A stretch of DNA of 64,000 bases from Candidatus Lustribacter telmatis (GTDB taxonomy: Bacteria > Vulcanimicrobiota > Vulcanimicrobiia > Vulcanimicrobiales > Vulcanimicrobiaceae), in contig PLRU01000082.1 of assembly GCA_003164045.1 (NCBI GenBank), positions 42,245 to 106,244 of the forward strand, in the 5' to 3' direction. Made by a program: the position numbers and the translations under genes. The notes under the pieces were generated by a model. It was given only the letters and a program-made list of their open reading frames with translations. It was not told the origin of the DNA and searched no databases. Of this stretch, positions 35,850 through 43,557 are shown one piece after another (positions within the stretch are counted from its first letter, which is position 1; each line of letters begins with the position of its first letter).

Positions 35850-36892
35850 GCAGCGACCGTCTCGTCCGCAAAGCGGGAAAGGATCTGCTCGATTTCCGTC
35901 TTGCAGCAGAAGAGCGCCTCGACGATCAGCGGATCGAAGTGCGAGCCGGCCGTTTTCTCAATTGCCTTGAAGGCCGCGGCCGGCGTCCACGCTTCTTTAT
36001 ACGGGCGCTTGGAAATCAACGCGTCGAACACATCGCCGACCGCGCAGATGCGCGCGGCAAGCGGAATATCGGTGCCCTTGAGCCGGTTGGGATAACCGGT
36101 ACCATCCCAGCGCTCGTGATGGTTGAGCGCGATCGTCGATGCCAGCTGCAAGATCTTTGACGCGCTGCCGGCAAGGATGTCGTGCCCCGCTTGGGCGTGC
36201 TCTTGCATGATCGTCCACTCGTCGGGCGCGAGCGCGCCGGGCTTGAGCAGGATGTGATCCGGGGTCGCGACCTTGCCGATATCGTGCATCGGCGTAGCGA
36301 GCAGCAGCATCTCCTGGTCGTCGGGCGAGAGCTCGAGTGCCCGGCCGATCGTCATCGCATATTGCCCCATGCGCATGACGTGCATGCCGGTATCGTTGTC
36401 GCGATACTCCATCGCGCGCATCAAGCGAGTGATCGTCTCGTGCTCGCGGTCTTGGATCTCTTTGGTCGCGGCGCGAACTTCCTCGGCCAGGGTGGCCGCG
36501 CGATTTTCCAGCTGCTTGCCGCGCTCGCGCAGTGCCAGCAGGTTCCGCACCCGGGTGAGGAACTCGACCGGATCGGCGGGCTTGTTGAGAAAGTCGCTCG
36601 CGCCGCTCTCGAGCGCGCGATGCCGCACCTCGCGGTCCACTTCGCCCGTGATCATGATGATCGGCGTATCGGTCCGCGGATACATACGGTGGTACTGCTG
36701 GATGAACTCGATGCCGTTCGGTGCGGGCATCCGGTAGTCGAGGACGATGAGATCGGGCTCATTCGACTCGCACCAGACCAGCGCGGCTGCAGATGAGACG
36801 AACGTTTGTGCGCGCGTGCCCTCGATGCGCGCAGCTATGGTCGTATAGACCTTGAGATTGGTCGCGTTGTCGTCGACGAAGAGAAGTTCCAC
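35846..36892 (-). CDS. RpfG-like response regulator with HD-GYP phosphodiesterase
   Basis: This two-domain regulator has a receiver at residues 1-120 (Asp52 in IVLDYRMPAPNG) and an HD-GYP domain that hydrolyses c-di-GMP, with the HD pair at about 203-204 (ATPMHDIGKV) and HHERWDGTGYP (GYP at 266-268). A coiled-coil linker joins them (RERGKQLENRAATLAEEVRAATKEI). I place the start at GTG, preceded by AGGGTGGGG, giving VELLFVDDN; an ATG 36 bases upstream is possible. It is the first gene of a four-gene operon ending in the degenerate GGDEF regulator. The catalytic motif looks intact. Confidence 0.9.
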   Translation of the reverse strand: MELLFVDDNATNLKVYTTIAARIEGTRAQTFVSSAAALVWCESNEPDLIVLDYRMPAPNGIEFIQQYHRMYPRTDTPIIMITGEVDREVRHRALESGASDFLNKPADPVEFLTRVRNLLALRERGKQLENRAATLAEEVRAATKEIQDREHETITRLMRAMEYRDNDTGMHVMRMGQYAMTIGRALELSPDDQEMLLLATPMHDIGKVATPDHILLKPGALAPDEWTIMQEHAQAGHDILAGSASKILQLASTIALNHHERWDGTGYPNRLKGTDIPLAARICAVGDVFDALISKRPYKEAWTPAAAFKAIEKTAGSHFDPLIVEALFCCKTEIEQILSRFADETVAA

Positions 36893-36991
36893 GTGCTGCC
36901 CCACCCTCAGGGAGCCGAAGAGTCCCAAATGCGAAATTCGAGGTTGCTTTTTTTGTCGGGCCTTCGAGCTTCCGATATCCTCGATACCACT

Positions 36992-37029
36992 AAATTAGCA
37001 CCGCCTAACGGCGCGCGTCAAACCGTTAG
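36992..37029 (-). promoter_or_regulatory. Probable promoter and inverted repeat of the phosphorelay operon
   Basis: On the minus strand TTGACG (37021-37016) is followed after 18 bases by TAATTT (36997-36992). The -35 box lies in the loop of a 7-base inverted repeat, CTAACGG and CCGTTAG (37005-37011 and 37023-37029), which could be an operator. A leader of roughly 90 bases would precede the GTG start. Confidence 0.4.
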
Positions 37030-37071
37030 CCCTCCAACGCCTGCCTCCGTGGACATTTGCCGCCGGGTCCG

Positions 37072-37857
37072 CTAGCCGTGCAGGTCTTTGATCGTCGATT
37101 GCAGCGGCGCGGTTTCGAGCCGGATGAAGCCGCGTCGTCCATCGTCGAGATCGATGATCGTGAACACCGTGGCGGCGCAGAGCAGACAAAACACGGTCGA
37201 GAGTACCGGATGCGGGCTCTTCGCCCGGCCGAATGTGACGCCCATCAATACCGAGCCGGCGACGGTGGCGAAGAGAATGATGCCGACGATGGCGGCCGGT
37301 ACGTGGTTGTTCACCGCCGCGCGCTGCGCTTCGGCGATGTCGCCCATTTCATCGACCGACGCGACGAGCGTGTTGTAGAGCAGGTTACGCGTGTCGCTGC
37401 GCGCGTCGTCGGAAACAACGCGCCAGAGCTTCTCGTGCAAGTCCGAAGCGCGCTCGACCGCGGCACCTTCAGCGCGTACGTCGCTCAGATCCTCATACGA
37501 TTCCAAACGCGCTTGTGCGTAGGCAGCGATCAGCTTGCGGAACGGCGCCTGCTGCGCCTTCGGGACGAAGTCGGCTTGTAAGTCGACGCGTCCGACGGCG
37601 ATCGCTTCTTGGACGATCAGCGCGCGCCGGGCCTCGAAGCGCTCGGCCGCAAACGCAAACGAGAACCCGAGGATCAAGGCGATGAGTCCGAAGATCGCCC
37701 CAACGCCCAAGCCGAACGCGGCCTCGCCTTGATCGGTGTCGTCCTTGGCATTCTTCACCGTGAGCAGGTAGGCGATGATCAGGGGAATCAGCGCCAGCGG
37801 AACGAGGACGATCAGAATGAGTAAGGGATGCGGCCTCGAAGCGAACGCGTCGATCAT
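37072..37857 (-). CDS. DUF4239/bestrophin-like membrane protein
   Basis: This 261-residue integral membrane protein has two hydrophobic segments at the N terminus (LLILIVLVPLALIPLIIAYLL and AIFGLIALILGFSFAFA), a charged cytoplasmic helical region with EARRALIVQEAIAVGR, and two more helices near the C terminus (IVGIILFATVAGSVLMGV and TVFCLLCAATVFTIIDLDDGRRGFIRL). This matches the DUF4239 'bestrophin-like' family, whose function is unknown; an ion-channel role is suggested only by the family name. It is divergent from an MFS gene and sits downstream of nothing on its strand within the operon region. Confidence 0.75.
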   Translation of the reverse strand: MIDAFASRPHPLLILIVLVPLALIPLIIAYLLTVKNAKDDTDQGEAAFGLGVGAIFGLIALILGFSFAFAAERFEARRALIVQEAIAVGRVDLQADFVPKAQQAPFRKLIAAYAQARLESYEDLSDVRAEGAAVERASDLHEKLWRVVSDDARSDTRNLLYNTLVASVDEMGDIAEAQRAAVNNHVPAAIVGIILFATVAGSVLMGVTFGRAKSPHPVLSTVFCLLCAATVFTIIDLDDGRRGFIRLETAPLQSTIKDLHG

Positions 37858-37910
37858 GCGAGTACCCTACAACTGACCGGAACGCACTCCCTATCCAAAG
37901 TACCGGTATA

Positions 37911-39098
37911 GTGCGCCGGGCGTTTGCAGCGGTCGCGTTTGCGATGGCGATCGTGTTCGCCGGGGCCAACCTCGTCTCGCCGCTGTGGCCGGTCTATCGC
38001 ACCGAACTTCACCTGACCGCGTTTGCGCTGACCGTCGTGTTCGCGGCGTATGCGTTCGGCGCGCTTTGCGCGCTCTTCGCCCTCGGCGGTCTCTCCGACG
38101 TCATTGGCCGGCGTCCGATTCTGCTCGCAAGCGTGATCGGGACGCTGGTCGCATCGCTCCTCTTTGCGGATGCGCAGAACATCGCATGGCTGATGGTCGC
38201 GCGCTTCGTGCAAGGCCTTGCCGTCGGCGCCATCAGCGCATCGGCGAATGCCGCGCTCAACGACTTCGCGTATAGCAAGAACCCGCGCCATGCATCGATC
38301 GTGGGCAGCATCGCGACGTCGGTCGGCTTTGCGTCGGGGCCGTTCCTGGCCGGGGTGCTTGCCGACGTCGCACCGCGCCCGACGCAGACGAGCTTTTTCG
38401 TCCTCATCGCGTTCGCGTTCGTCGCGCTCGCGGCGCTACTGCAATTGCCGAACTCCGGCCGCGCGCCGGGTGCGGTGTATCGCGGAAACACCGCGAGTGT
38501 GCCGGCAGCGATCCGCGGGACGTTCGTGCGCGCGGCCTTTACGTTCGGCATCGGCTGGGTGGGCGGCGCGATCTTCCTCGTCCTCGGACCGTCGATCATC
38601 GTGCAGTTCTTGGGCACGTCGAGTCACACGATCGCCGGAACGACGCTGCTGGTATTCTTCGCGGCATCGAGCGCCGGACAGGTGCTCGTGCGCGGGACCG
38701 GCGCGACGACGACGCTACGTATCGCCGACGTGGCGATCGGCCTGGGCTTGCTGCTCTCCGCGGCGGCGGGGTTTCTCCATTCGCTCCCACTTTTTTTTGT
38801 TGCGGTCTTGCTGGCCGGCGCGGCGCAAGGCATTGCGTTGCTCGGCGGGCTCGCGCTGGTGAACGCGATAGCGCCCGGCGCGCAACGCGGCAGCGTGCTC
38901 AGCGCATTCTTTTTATGCGGCTACTTGCCGGTAACGCTGCTGGTTCCGGTTATCGGCTGGGTGGCCGACGCAGCCGGTCTCTACCGCGCACTGCTGTACT
39001 TTGCGCTCCTCATCGCCGCAGCCGCCGCGGTGGCGCTCGTCGATCTCGCAACGTGGAAAGACAGGAAGTTCGCGGGGAACGTGAGCAAGGGTACCTGA
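37911..39098 (+). CDS. MFS transporter
   Basis: This major facilitator protein has about 395 residues, with twelve predicted helices and the loop motif GGLSDVIGRRPILL between helices 2 and 3. Two charged helices at the C terminus and the motif pattern suggest a drug- or organic-acid-type porter. The GTG start follows a TATAGT sequence that could itself be a -10 box, so translation may begin later (ATG at 37944) or from a very short leader. It overlaps the NMT1-like gene by TGATG. It may move the same compound that the binding protein and aldolase handle. Confidence 0.85.
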   Translation: MRRAFAAVAFAMAIVFAGANLVSPLWPVYRTELHLTAFALTVVFAAYAFGALCALFALGGLSDVIGRRPILLASVIGTLVASLLFADAQNIAWLMVARFVQGLAVGAISASANAALNDFAYSKNPRHASIVGSIATSVGFASGPFLAGVLADVAPRPTQTSFFVLIAFAFVALAALLQLPNSGRAPGAVYRGNTASVPAAIRGTFVRAAFTFGIGWVGGAIFLVLGPSIIVQFLGTSSHTIAGTTLLVFFAASSAGQVLVRGTGATTTLRIADVAIGLGLLLSAAAGFLHSLPLFFVAVLLAGAAQGIALLGGLALVNAIAPGAQRGSVLSAFFLCGYLPVTLLVPVIGWVADAAGLYRALLYFALLIAAAAAVALVDLATWKDRKFAGNVSKGT

Positions 39099-40039
39099 TG
39101 AAACGTCGCTCCGCGCTCGCGCTTACCGCCGGCTTTCTCGCCGCACCGAACGTAGCAGCAGCGCAAACGCTCACGCCGCTCAACGTGGCGGGCGTCCCCG
39201 AGGAATCGATTACGCCGGCACTGTGGGCGGCCCAGACGGGGATGTTCCGGCGCGCCGGACTCGACGTGACGGTACAATCGCAATCGAGCGGTTCGGCGAT
39301 CGCCGCGGGCGTGGCGGGCGGCACGTACGGCATCGGAAAGTCCAGCCTCGTTTCGTTGATCAACGCGAAGAGTCGCGGTTTGCCGTTCGTGTTCGTCGTC
39401 GGCGGCGGCCTGTACGATGCAAAGAACCCGAATACGGCGGTCGTCGTACGCAACGACTCGCCGATCAAGACCGCTGCCGGCCTCAACGGAAAGACGCTCG
39501 GCGTATCGGCGCTCAACGGCATCTACACGCTCTCGACGCGCTCGTGGATGGATGCCCACGGCGGCGATTCCACCACGCTCAAAGAACTCGAGTTTCCCAC
39601 TGCGGTCATCGGCGATGCACTGCTCGCCGGCCGCATCGACGCGGGCTGCTTGGCCGATCCCGAGCTGCAGGACGCGCTGGAATCGGGGAAGTTCCGGGTC
39701 GTCACGCACAACTACGATGCAATTGCGCCGCTGTTCATGTACGCCGGCTGGTTCTGCACGACCGACTTTCTTGCCAAGCAGCGCCCGGTCGTCGATGCGT
39801 TTGCCCGCGCGATGCGCGAAGCCGCGATCTACGTCAACGCGCACCCGACTGAAGCCGTGCCGGTCTTGGCGAAGTTCGCCGGTTACGACCCGGCCCGGAT
39901 CGCGCGGATGCACCACAGCACGTATGCGACGTCACTCGATCCGAAGCTGATCCAGCCCGTCATCGACATTTGCGCACGCTATAAAACGATACCCGCGACG
40001 TTCGATGCGCGCACGATGATCGCGCCGGGGATGGGCTAA
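39098..40039 (+). CDS. NMT1/THI5-like periplasmic binding protein
   Basis: This 313-residue binding protein has a possible Tat or Sec leader (MKRRSALALTAGFLAAPNVAAA). Family features are AAQTGMFRRAGLDVTVQS, GGTYGIGKSSLVSLI and GLNGKTLGVSALNG. The start overlaps the MFS stop by one base (TGATG). It is related to the gene at 17.9 kb but diverged. An ABC-type binding protein coupled to an MFS porter is unusual, since MFS proteins do not normally need one; it may act as a sensor or use a distant permease. Confidence 0.85.
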   Translation: MKRRSALALTAGFLAAPNVAAAQTLTPLNVAGVPEESITPALWAAQTGMFRRAGLDVTVQSQSSGSAIAAGVAGGTYGIGKSSLVSLINAKSRGLPFVFVVGGGLYDAKNPNTAVVVRNDSPIKTAAGLNGKTLGVSALNGIYTLSTRSWMDAHGGDSTTLKELEFPTAVIGDALLAGRIDAGCLADPELQDALESGKFRVVTHNYDAIAPLFMYAGWFCTTDFLAKQRPVVDAFARAMREAAIYVNAHPTEAVPVLAKFAGYDPARIARMHHSTYATSLDPKLIQPVIDICARYKTIPATFDARTMIAPGMG

Positions 40040-40041
40040 GC

Positions 40042-40755
40042 ATGAAAATTCCGTCTCCGTCCGCCGCCGAACGCGAAGATCTTGCGCTTGCGAATCGCAT
40101 GCTCGCCCAACAAGGCGTGCTCGACGGCTACGGCCACGTTAGCGCGCGCTGCCTCGATGTGCCCGAATGCTATTTGATCGGCGACCGGACGCCGCCGGGG
40201 AACGTGCGGGCGAACAACATCCATCCGTGGACGCTCGATGACGAGCCGGCCGGCCACACGCATCCGACCTACACCGAGCGCTTCATCCACGGCCAGATCT
40301 ACCGCGCGCGGCCCGATGTCGGCGGCATCGTGCACTGTCACGCTCCCGAACTGATCCCGTACGGCGCCGCCGGCATACCGCTGCGCCCCATCTATCATAT
40401 GGCCGGCTTCCAAGGCGAGGAGCCCGTACCGGTGTTCGAGATTCGCGATGAGTTCGGTCCGGACACCGACATGCTCATCCGCACCATGCCGCAGGGTCAG
40501 TCGCTCGCGCGTTCGCTCGGCGATCGGGCAATCGTGCTGATGCGCGGTCACGGCGCCACGATCGCGGCGTCGTCGGTGCGCCAGGCCGTGTACTTCGCGC
40601 TCTACGCCGTCATGAACGCGCGCATCCTCACGCAGACGCTGCTTCTCGGCGGCAAGCCGACGTACATCAATGCAAACGAAGGCCGCAACGTGGCGAGCGT
40701 GATGCGCGACGCAAGCCGCACCTGGGACTACCTCGCCGCCCAGGTTGCAGACTAG
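40042..40755 (+). CDS. Class II aldolase/adducin family protein
   Basis: This 237-residue zinc-dependent aldolase or decarboxylase starts two bases after the binding-protein stop. The zinc ligands are visible as GGIVHCHAPELIPYG (HxH) and MRGHGATIAA (third His). Members include fuculose-phosphate aldolase, ribulose-phosphate epimerase-like enzymes and 3,4-dihydroxyphthalate decarboxylase. With Rieske oxygenases in the window, a decarboxylase is an attractive idea, but the sequence does not prove it. Confidence 0.85.
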   Translation: MKIPSPSAAEREDLALANRMLAQQGVLDGYGHVSARCLDVPECYLIGDRTPPGNVRANNIHPWTLDDEPAGHTHPTYTERFIHGQIYRARPDVGGIVHCHAPELIPYGAAGIPLRPIYHMAGFQGEEPVPVFEIRDEFGPDTDMLIRTMPQGQSLARSLGDRAIVLMRGHGATIAASSVRQAVYFALYAVMNARILTQTLLLGGKPTYINANEGRNVASVMRDASRTWDYLAAQVAD

Positions 40756-40779
40756 TGCGAGCCGCCGTCGCGCTCTAAC

Positions 40780-41301
40780 TCAGCCGACGCGTTGCGGCGC
40801 CCGCGCGGGCAGCTTCCAGCCGGGCCGGACGAAGTGGCACGTGTATCCGCTCGGGTAGTGCTCGAGATAGTCTTGATGCTCGGGTTCGGCTTCCCAAAAA
40901 TCCGATGCCGGCGCTACTTCGGTCACAACTTTGCCGGGCCATAGACCGGAGGCATTCACGTCGGCGATGGTGTCGAGCGCGGTCTGGCGCTGTTCCTCGG
41001 TCGTATAATAGATGGCCGAGCGGTAGCTCGTCCCGCGGTCGTTGCCTTGGCGGTTGACCGTCGATGGGTCGTGGATTTGGAAGAAGAATTCGAGCAGCGT
41101 ACGATAGCTGATCAGACTCGGGTCGAACGTGATCTCGATCGCCTCGGCGTGCGTGCCGTGATTGCGGTACGTCGCATTCCGGACGTCACCGCCCGTATAG
41201 CCCACGCGCGTGGATAAAACGCCGGGTTGTTTGCGAATCAAATCTTGGACGCCCCAGAAGCAGCCGCCGGCAAGGACTGCCCGTTCCGTTGTTGAGCTCA
41301 T
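40780..41301 (-). CDS. msrA: Peptide methionine sulfoxide reductase A
   Basis: This enzyme repairs oxidised methionine (S-sulfoxide). The 173-residue protein begins [22 protein letters not shown], with catalytic Cys in [43 protein letters not shown]-type family landmarks follow in short runs ([34 protein letters not shown]). The start is preceded by GGGG, and the 90 bases of open frame upstream are excluded because they overlap the divergent gene. It is a stand-alone gene. Confidence 0.95.
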   Translation of the reverse strand: MSSTTERAVLAGGCFWGVQDLIRKQPGVLSTRVGYTGGDVRNATYRNHGTHAEAIEITFDPSLISYRTLLEFFFQIHDPSTVNRQGNDRGTSYRSAIYYTTEEQRQTALDTIADVNASGLWPGKVVTEVAPASDFWEAEPEHQDYLEHYPSGYTCHFVRPGWKLPARAPQRVG

Positions 41302-41385
41302 GCCCCTATAACCGGGGCGCCGTCGTGAGAGGTTGCCGGATGAACCTGGACATTCTGAACGAATCGGCCGGGCGAGGAGAGCAGC

Positions 41386-41901
41386 GTGCATCTTGATCCG
41401 GAATGGTTCCTAGTCGCGGCGGTGGTCGTGGTTGGCATTGTTTGGCTTGCCGGCGTCGCATTCGCGAGCACGTTCGGCCATCTGGTCACGATCGTTTCGA
41501 GCCTCGCACTCATGGGCTTCGGCGTGTGGGTCGCGCTCGGTGCATGGCGAGAACTCGCTTCTAGAAAGCATGCTTACGGCCATCATCCCCATCAGCACGA
41601 GCACGAGCACGAACACCAGAAGTCGTCGCGGACCGCCCTCTTGCTCATCGTCGGATCGTCGCCGATGGTCGAAGGCATACCGGCGTTCTTTGCGGCGGGT
41701 AAATACGGCGCTGGCCTGATCGCGATCATGGCCGTTCTCTTTGCAATCTCTACGATGGCGACGTACGTCGTGCTCTGCGTGACCTCGGCGGCGGGATTGC
41801 AGCACATGCGATTGGGTTCGTTCGAACGCTACGGCGAAGTGGCGAGCGGCGCGTTCATCGCCGTCGTGGGGTTCGTGTTTTTGTTTGTGCCTGGGCTCTA
41901 G
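41386..41901 (+). CDS. Small membrane protein with His-rich loop, NicO-like
   Basis: This 171-residue membrane protein has about five helices. Between helices 2 and 3 lies a His-rich hydrophilic loop ([12 protein letters not shown]) of the kind found in nickel, cobalt or zinc transporters. The C-terminal half ([37 protein letters not shown]) resembles NicO/RcnA-type proteins, although RcnA is longer. The GTG start has a GAGGAGA box. It may export or buffer a divalent metal; this is inference from the loop. Confidence 0.6.
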   Translation: MHLDPEWFLVAAVVVVGIVWLAGVAFASTFGHLVTIVSSLALMGFGVWVALGAWRELASRKHAYGHHPHQHEHEHEHQKSSRTALLLIVGSSPMVEGIPAFFAAGKYGAGLIAIMAVLFAISTMATYVVLCVTSAAGLQHMRLGSFERYGEVASGAFIAVVGFVFLFVPGL

Positions 41902-41919
41902 CGAAAGGCCGGCACGCGC

Positions 41920-42411
41920 CTACGTCAGCCGGGCGTAGGCCGCGTTTTCCGAACGGATGCGCCAAGCAATCATGAGCAGATTGAGTACGCCGAACACGAG
42001 CGCATGCCAGACCAGGCCGAGTGCGAGCGAAATGCACGGCAGTTCGAACGCGACGATGAGGTAGTTCGGATGGCGGACGAAGCGGAAGGGCCCGGCCGTG
42101 ACGGGAGCCGCCCACGGCGTCATGATGATGCGCGTCGTCCATCGCTCGCCGAGCGTGCGCAGCACCCAGAACCGGCCGATTTGCAAGATGACGAAGAGCG
42201 CGACGAATCCCGGCACGAGCGTGCGGTTCCAGCCCAAGGCCCAAAGTGACAGCAGCCACGACGCGTGCAACGCAATCATCACCGGATAGTGCGCCGCGCC
42301 GGCTTCATAGGCGCCCCGGGCGAGGAGTTTGCGCGTGTTGCGCTGCGCGATGACGAGCTCTACGAGACGCTGGAGCGTCACGTACATCAGGAGCAGCGGG
42401 CCGTTAGTCAT
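41920..42411 (-). CDS. ICMT-family membrane methyltransferase (BpsB/SrsB-like)
   Basis: This 163-residue membrane protein belongs to the isoprenylcysteine carboxyl methyltransferase family, with about five helices and the S-adenosylmethionine-site motif region GPFRFVRHPNYL. The start (MTNGPLLLMYVTL) overlaps the upstream polyketide synthase gene by eight bases. In Bacillus the bpsA-bpsB pair and in Streptomyces the srs cluster, enzymes like this O-methylate the alkylpyrone or alkylresorcinol made by a type III polyketide synthase. The same role is probable here. Confidence 0.82.
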   Translation of the reverse strand: MTNGPLLLMYVTLQRLVELVIAQRNTRKLLARGAYEAGAAHYPVMIALHASWLLSLWALGWNRTLVPGFVALFVILQIGRFWVLRTLGERWTTRIIMTPWAAPVTAGPFRFVRHPNYLIVAFELPCISLALGLVWHALVFGVLNLLMIAWRIRSENAAYARLT

Positions 42412-43477
42412 CGCCGATGCGCAGGGTGGCGAACGATGCGGTGAATCCAGGACCGAGCGCTGCCAGCATCGCCGTGCCGCGGAAGCCTTGCGCGAGCGTG
42501 CGTTCGAGAACGAAAAGCACGGTAGGCGACGACATATTTCCAAAGTCGCGCATGACCGAGCGTTCGACGGAAAGCGATCCATTGGGAACCTCGAGCGCCG
42601 ATTCGATCGCTTCGAGCACTTTGGTTCCGCCGGGATGGCACAGCACGCGATCGATATCGGCCGGCACGAGGCCGAGCCGCTCGAGCGCCCGATCGTATTC
42701 GACGCGATAGTTGCGCGCGACAAAATCGGGCAGCGAGCGTGAGAGAATGACGCCTAGGCCCGCCGGATCGGTCGACCAACCCATAATGTCGATCGTGTTC
42801 GCCCACAGATGTTCCGTTGCGCCGCCGGCACGTCCGATCGCCGGGCCGCTGCCGGTACGAAAGATTGCGGCTGCCGCACCGTCGCCGAAAAGCGCAGCCG
42901 AAACGATATCCGGCTTCGTCGCACGATCCATGCGAAACGCCAGCGTGCATAATTCGAGCGTTACGAGCAACACGGTCATGCCGGGTTCGCCGGCAGCCAT
43001 GCGCGCCGCAGTGGCAAATCCCGTTACGCCGCCGGCGCAGCCTAAGCCGAAGATGGGAATCCGGCGCACGTCGGGCCGGAAACCAAGCCCGGGGAGGACG
43101 CGCGCTTCGAGACTCGGCGTCGCGACGCCGGTCGACGATACGGTCACCACCGCATCGACCTGGTGCGCTTCGAGCCCCGCTGCAGCGAGCGCTTTGCGCA
43201 CGACATCTTCGAACAACGCGCTGGCGCCGGAGATGTAGGCCTCGGTGCGTTCCGGCCATCCATGCGGTTCTTCGAACCACGTCAGCGGCACGACCGAGTA
43301 CCGGCGTTGAATACCGGTCGATGCAAAGACGCGCGCGAGGACGTCGTAACGGGCGATCCGGTGGCCGAAAAATGCGCGGGCCATTTCCGACGCTCGTTCC
43401 TGCTCGATGACGTTGCCGGGCAACGCAGTTGCAAGTGAAAGCAGCTGCGGTGCTGCGCCGGAAGACCACGAACTCAA
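42404..43477 (-). CDS. Type III polyketide synthase
   Basis: This chalcone/stilbene-synthase-fold enzyme has 357 residues. The catalytic triad is visible: Cys147 in FGLGCAGGVTG, His281 in LCHPGGTKVLEAIE, and Asn314 in DFGNMSSPTVLFVLE. Start is TTG, the first possible start after an in-frame TGA. Bacterial relatives condense fatty acyl-CoA with malonyl-CoA to alkylpyrones or alkylresorcinols, which sit in membranes. The adjacent ICMT-type methyltransferase fits that product class. It is divergent from a DHA2 MFS exporter. Confidence 0.92.
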   Translation of the reverse strand: MSSWSSGAAPQLLSLATALPGNVIEQERASEMARAFFGHRIARYDVLARVFASTGIQRRYSVVPLTWFEEPHGWPERTEAYISGASALFEDVVRKALAAAGLEAHQVDAVVTVSSTGVATPSLEARVLPGLGFRPDVRRIPIFGLGCAGGVTGFATAARMAAGEPGMTVLLVTLELCTLAFRMDRATKPDIVSAALFGDGAAAAIFRTGSGPAIGRAGGATEHLWANTIDIMGWSTDPAGLGVILSRSLPDFVARNYRVEYDRALERLGLVPADIDRVLCHPGGTKVLEAIESALEVPNGSLSVERSVMRDFGNMSSPTVLFVLERTLAQGFRGTAMLAALGPGFTASFATLRIGDD

Positions 43478-43557
43478 ATTCCACCATCATGCCGCAAGCA
43501 ACAGAGCGAAACGCTAAATGCCGGCAATTCCTTATTTTCTCGCTTCGCGGAAACTCG

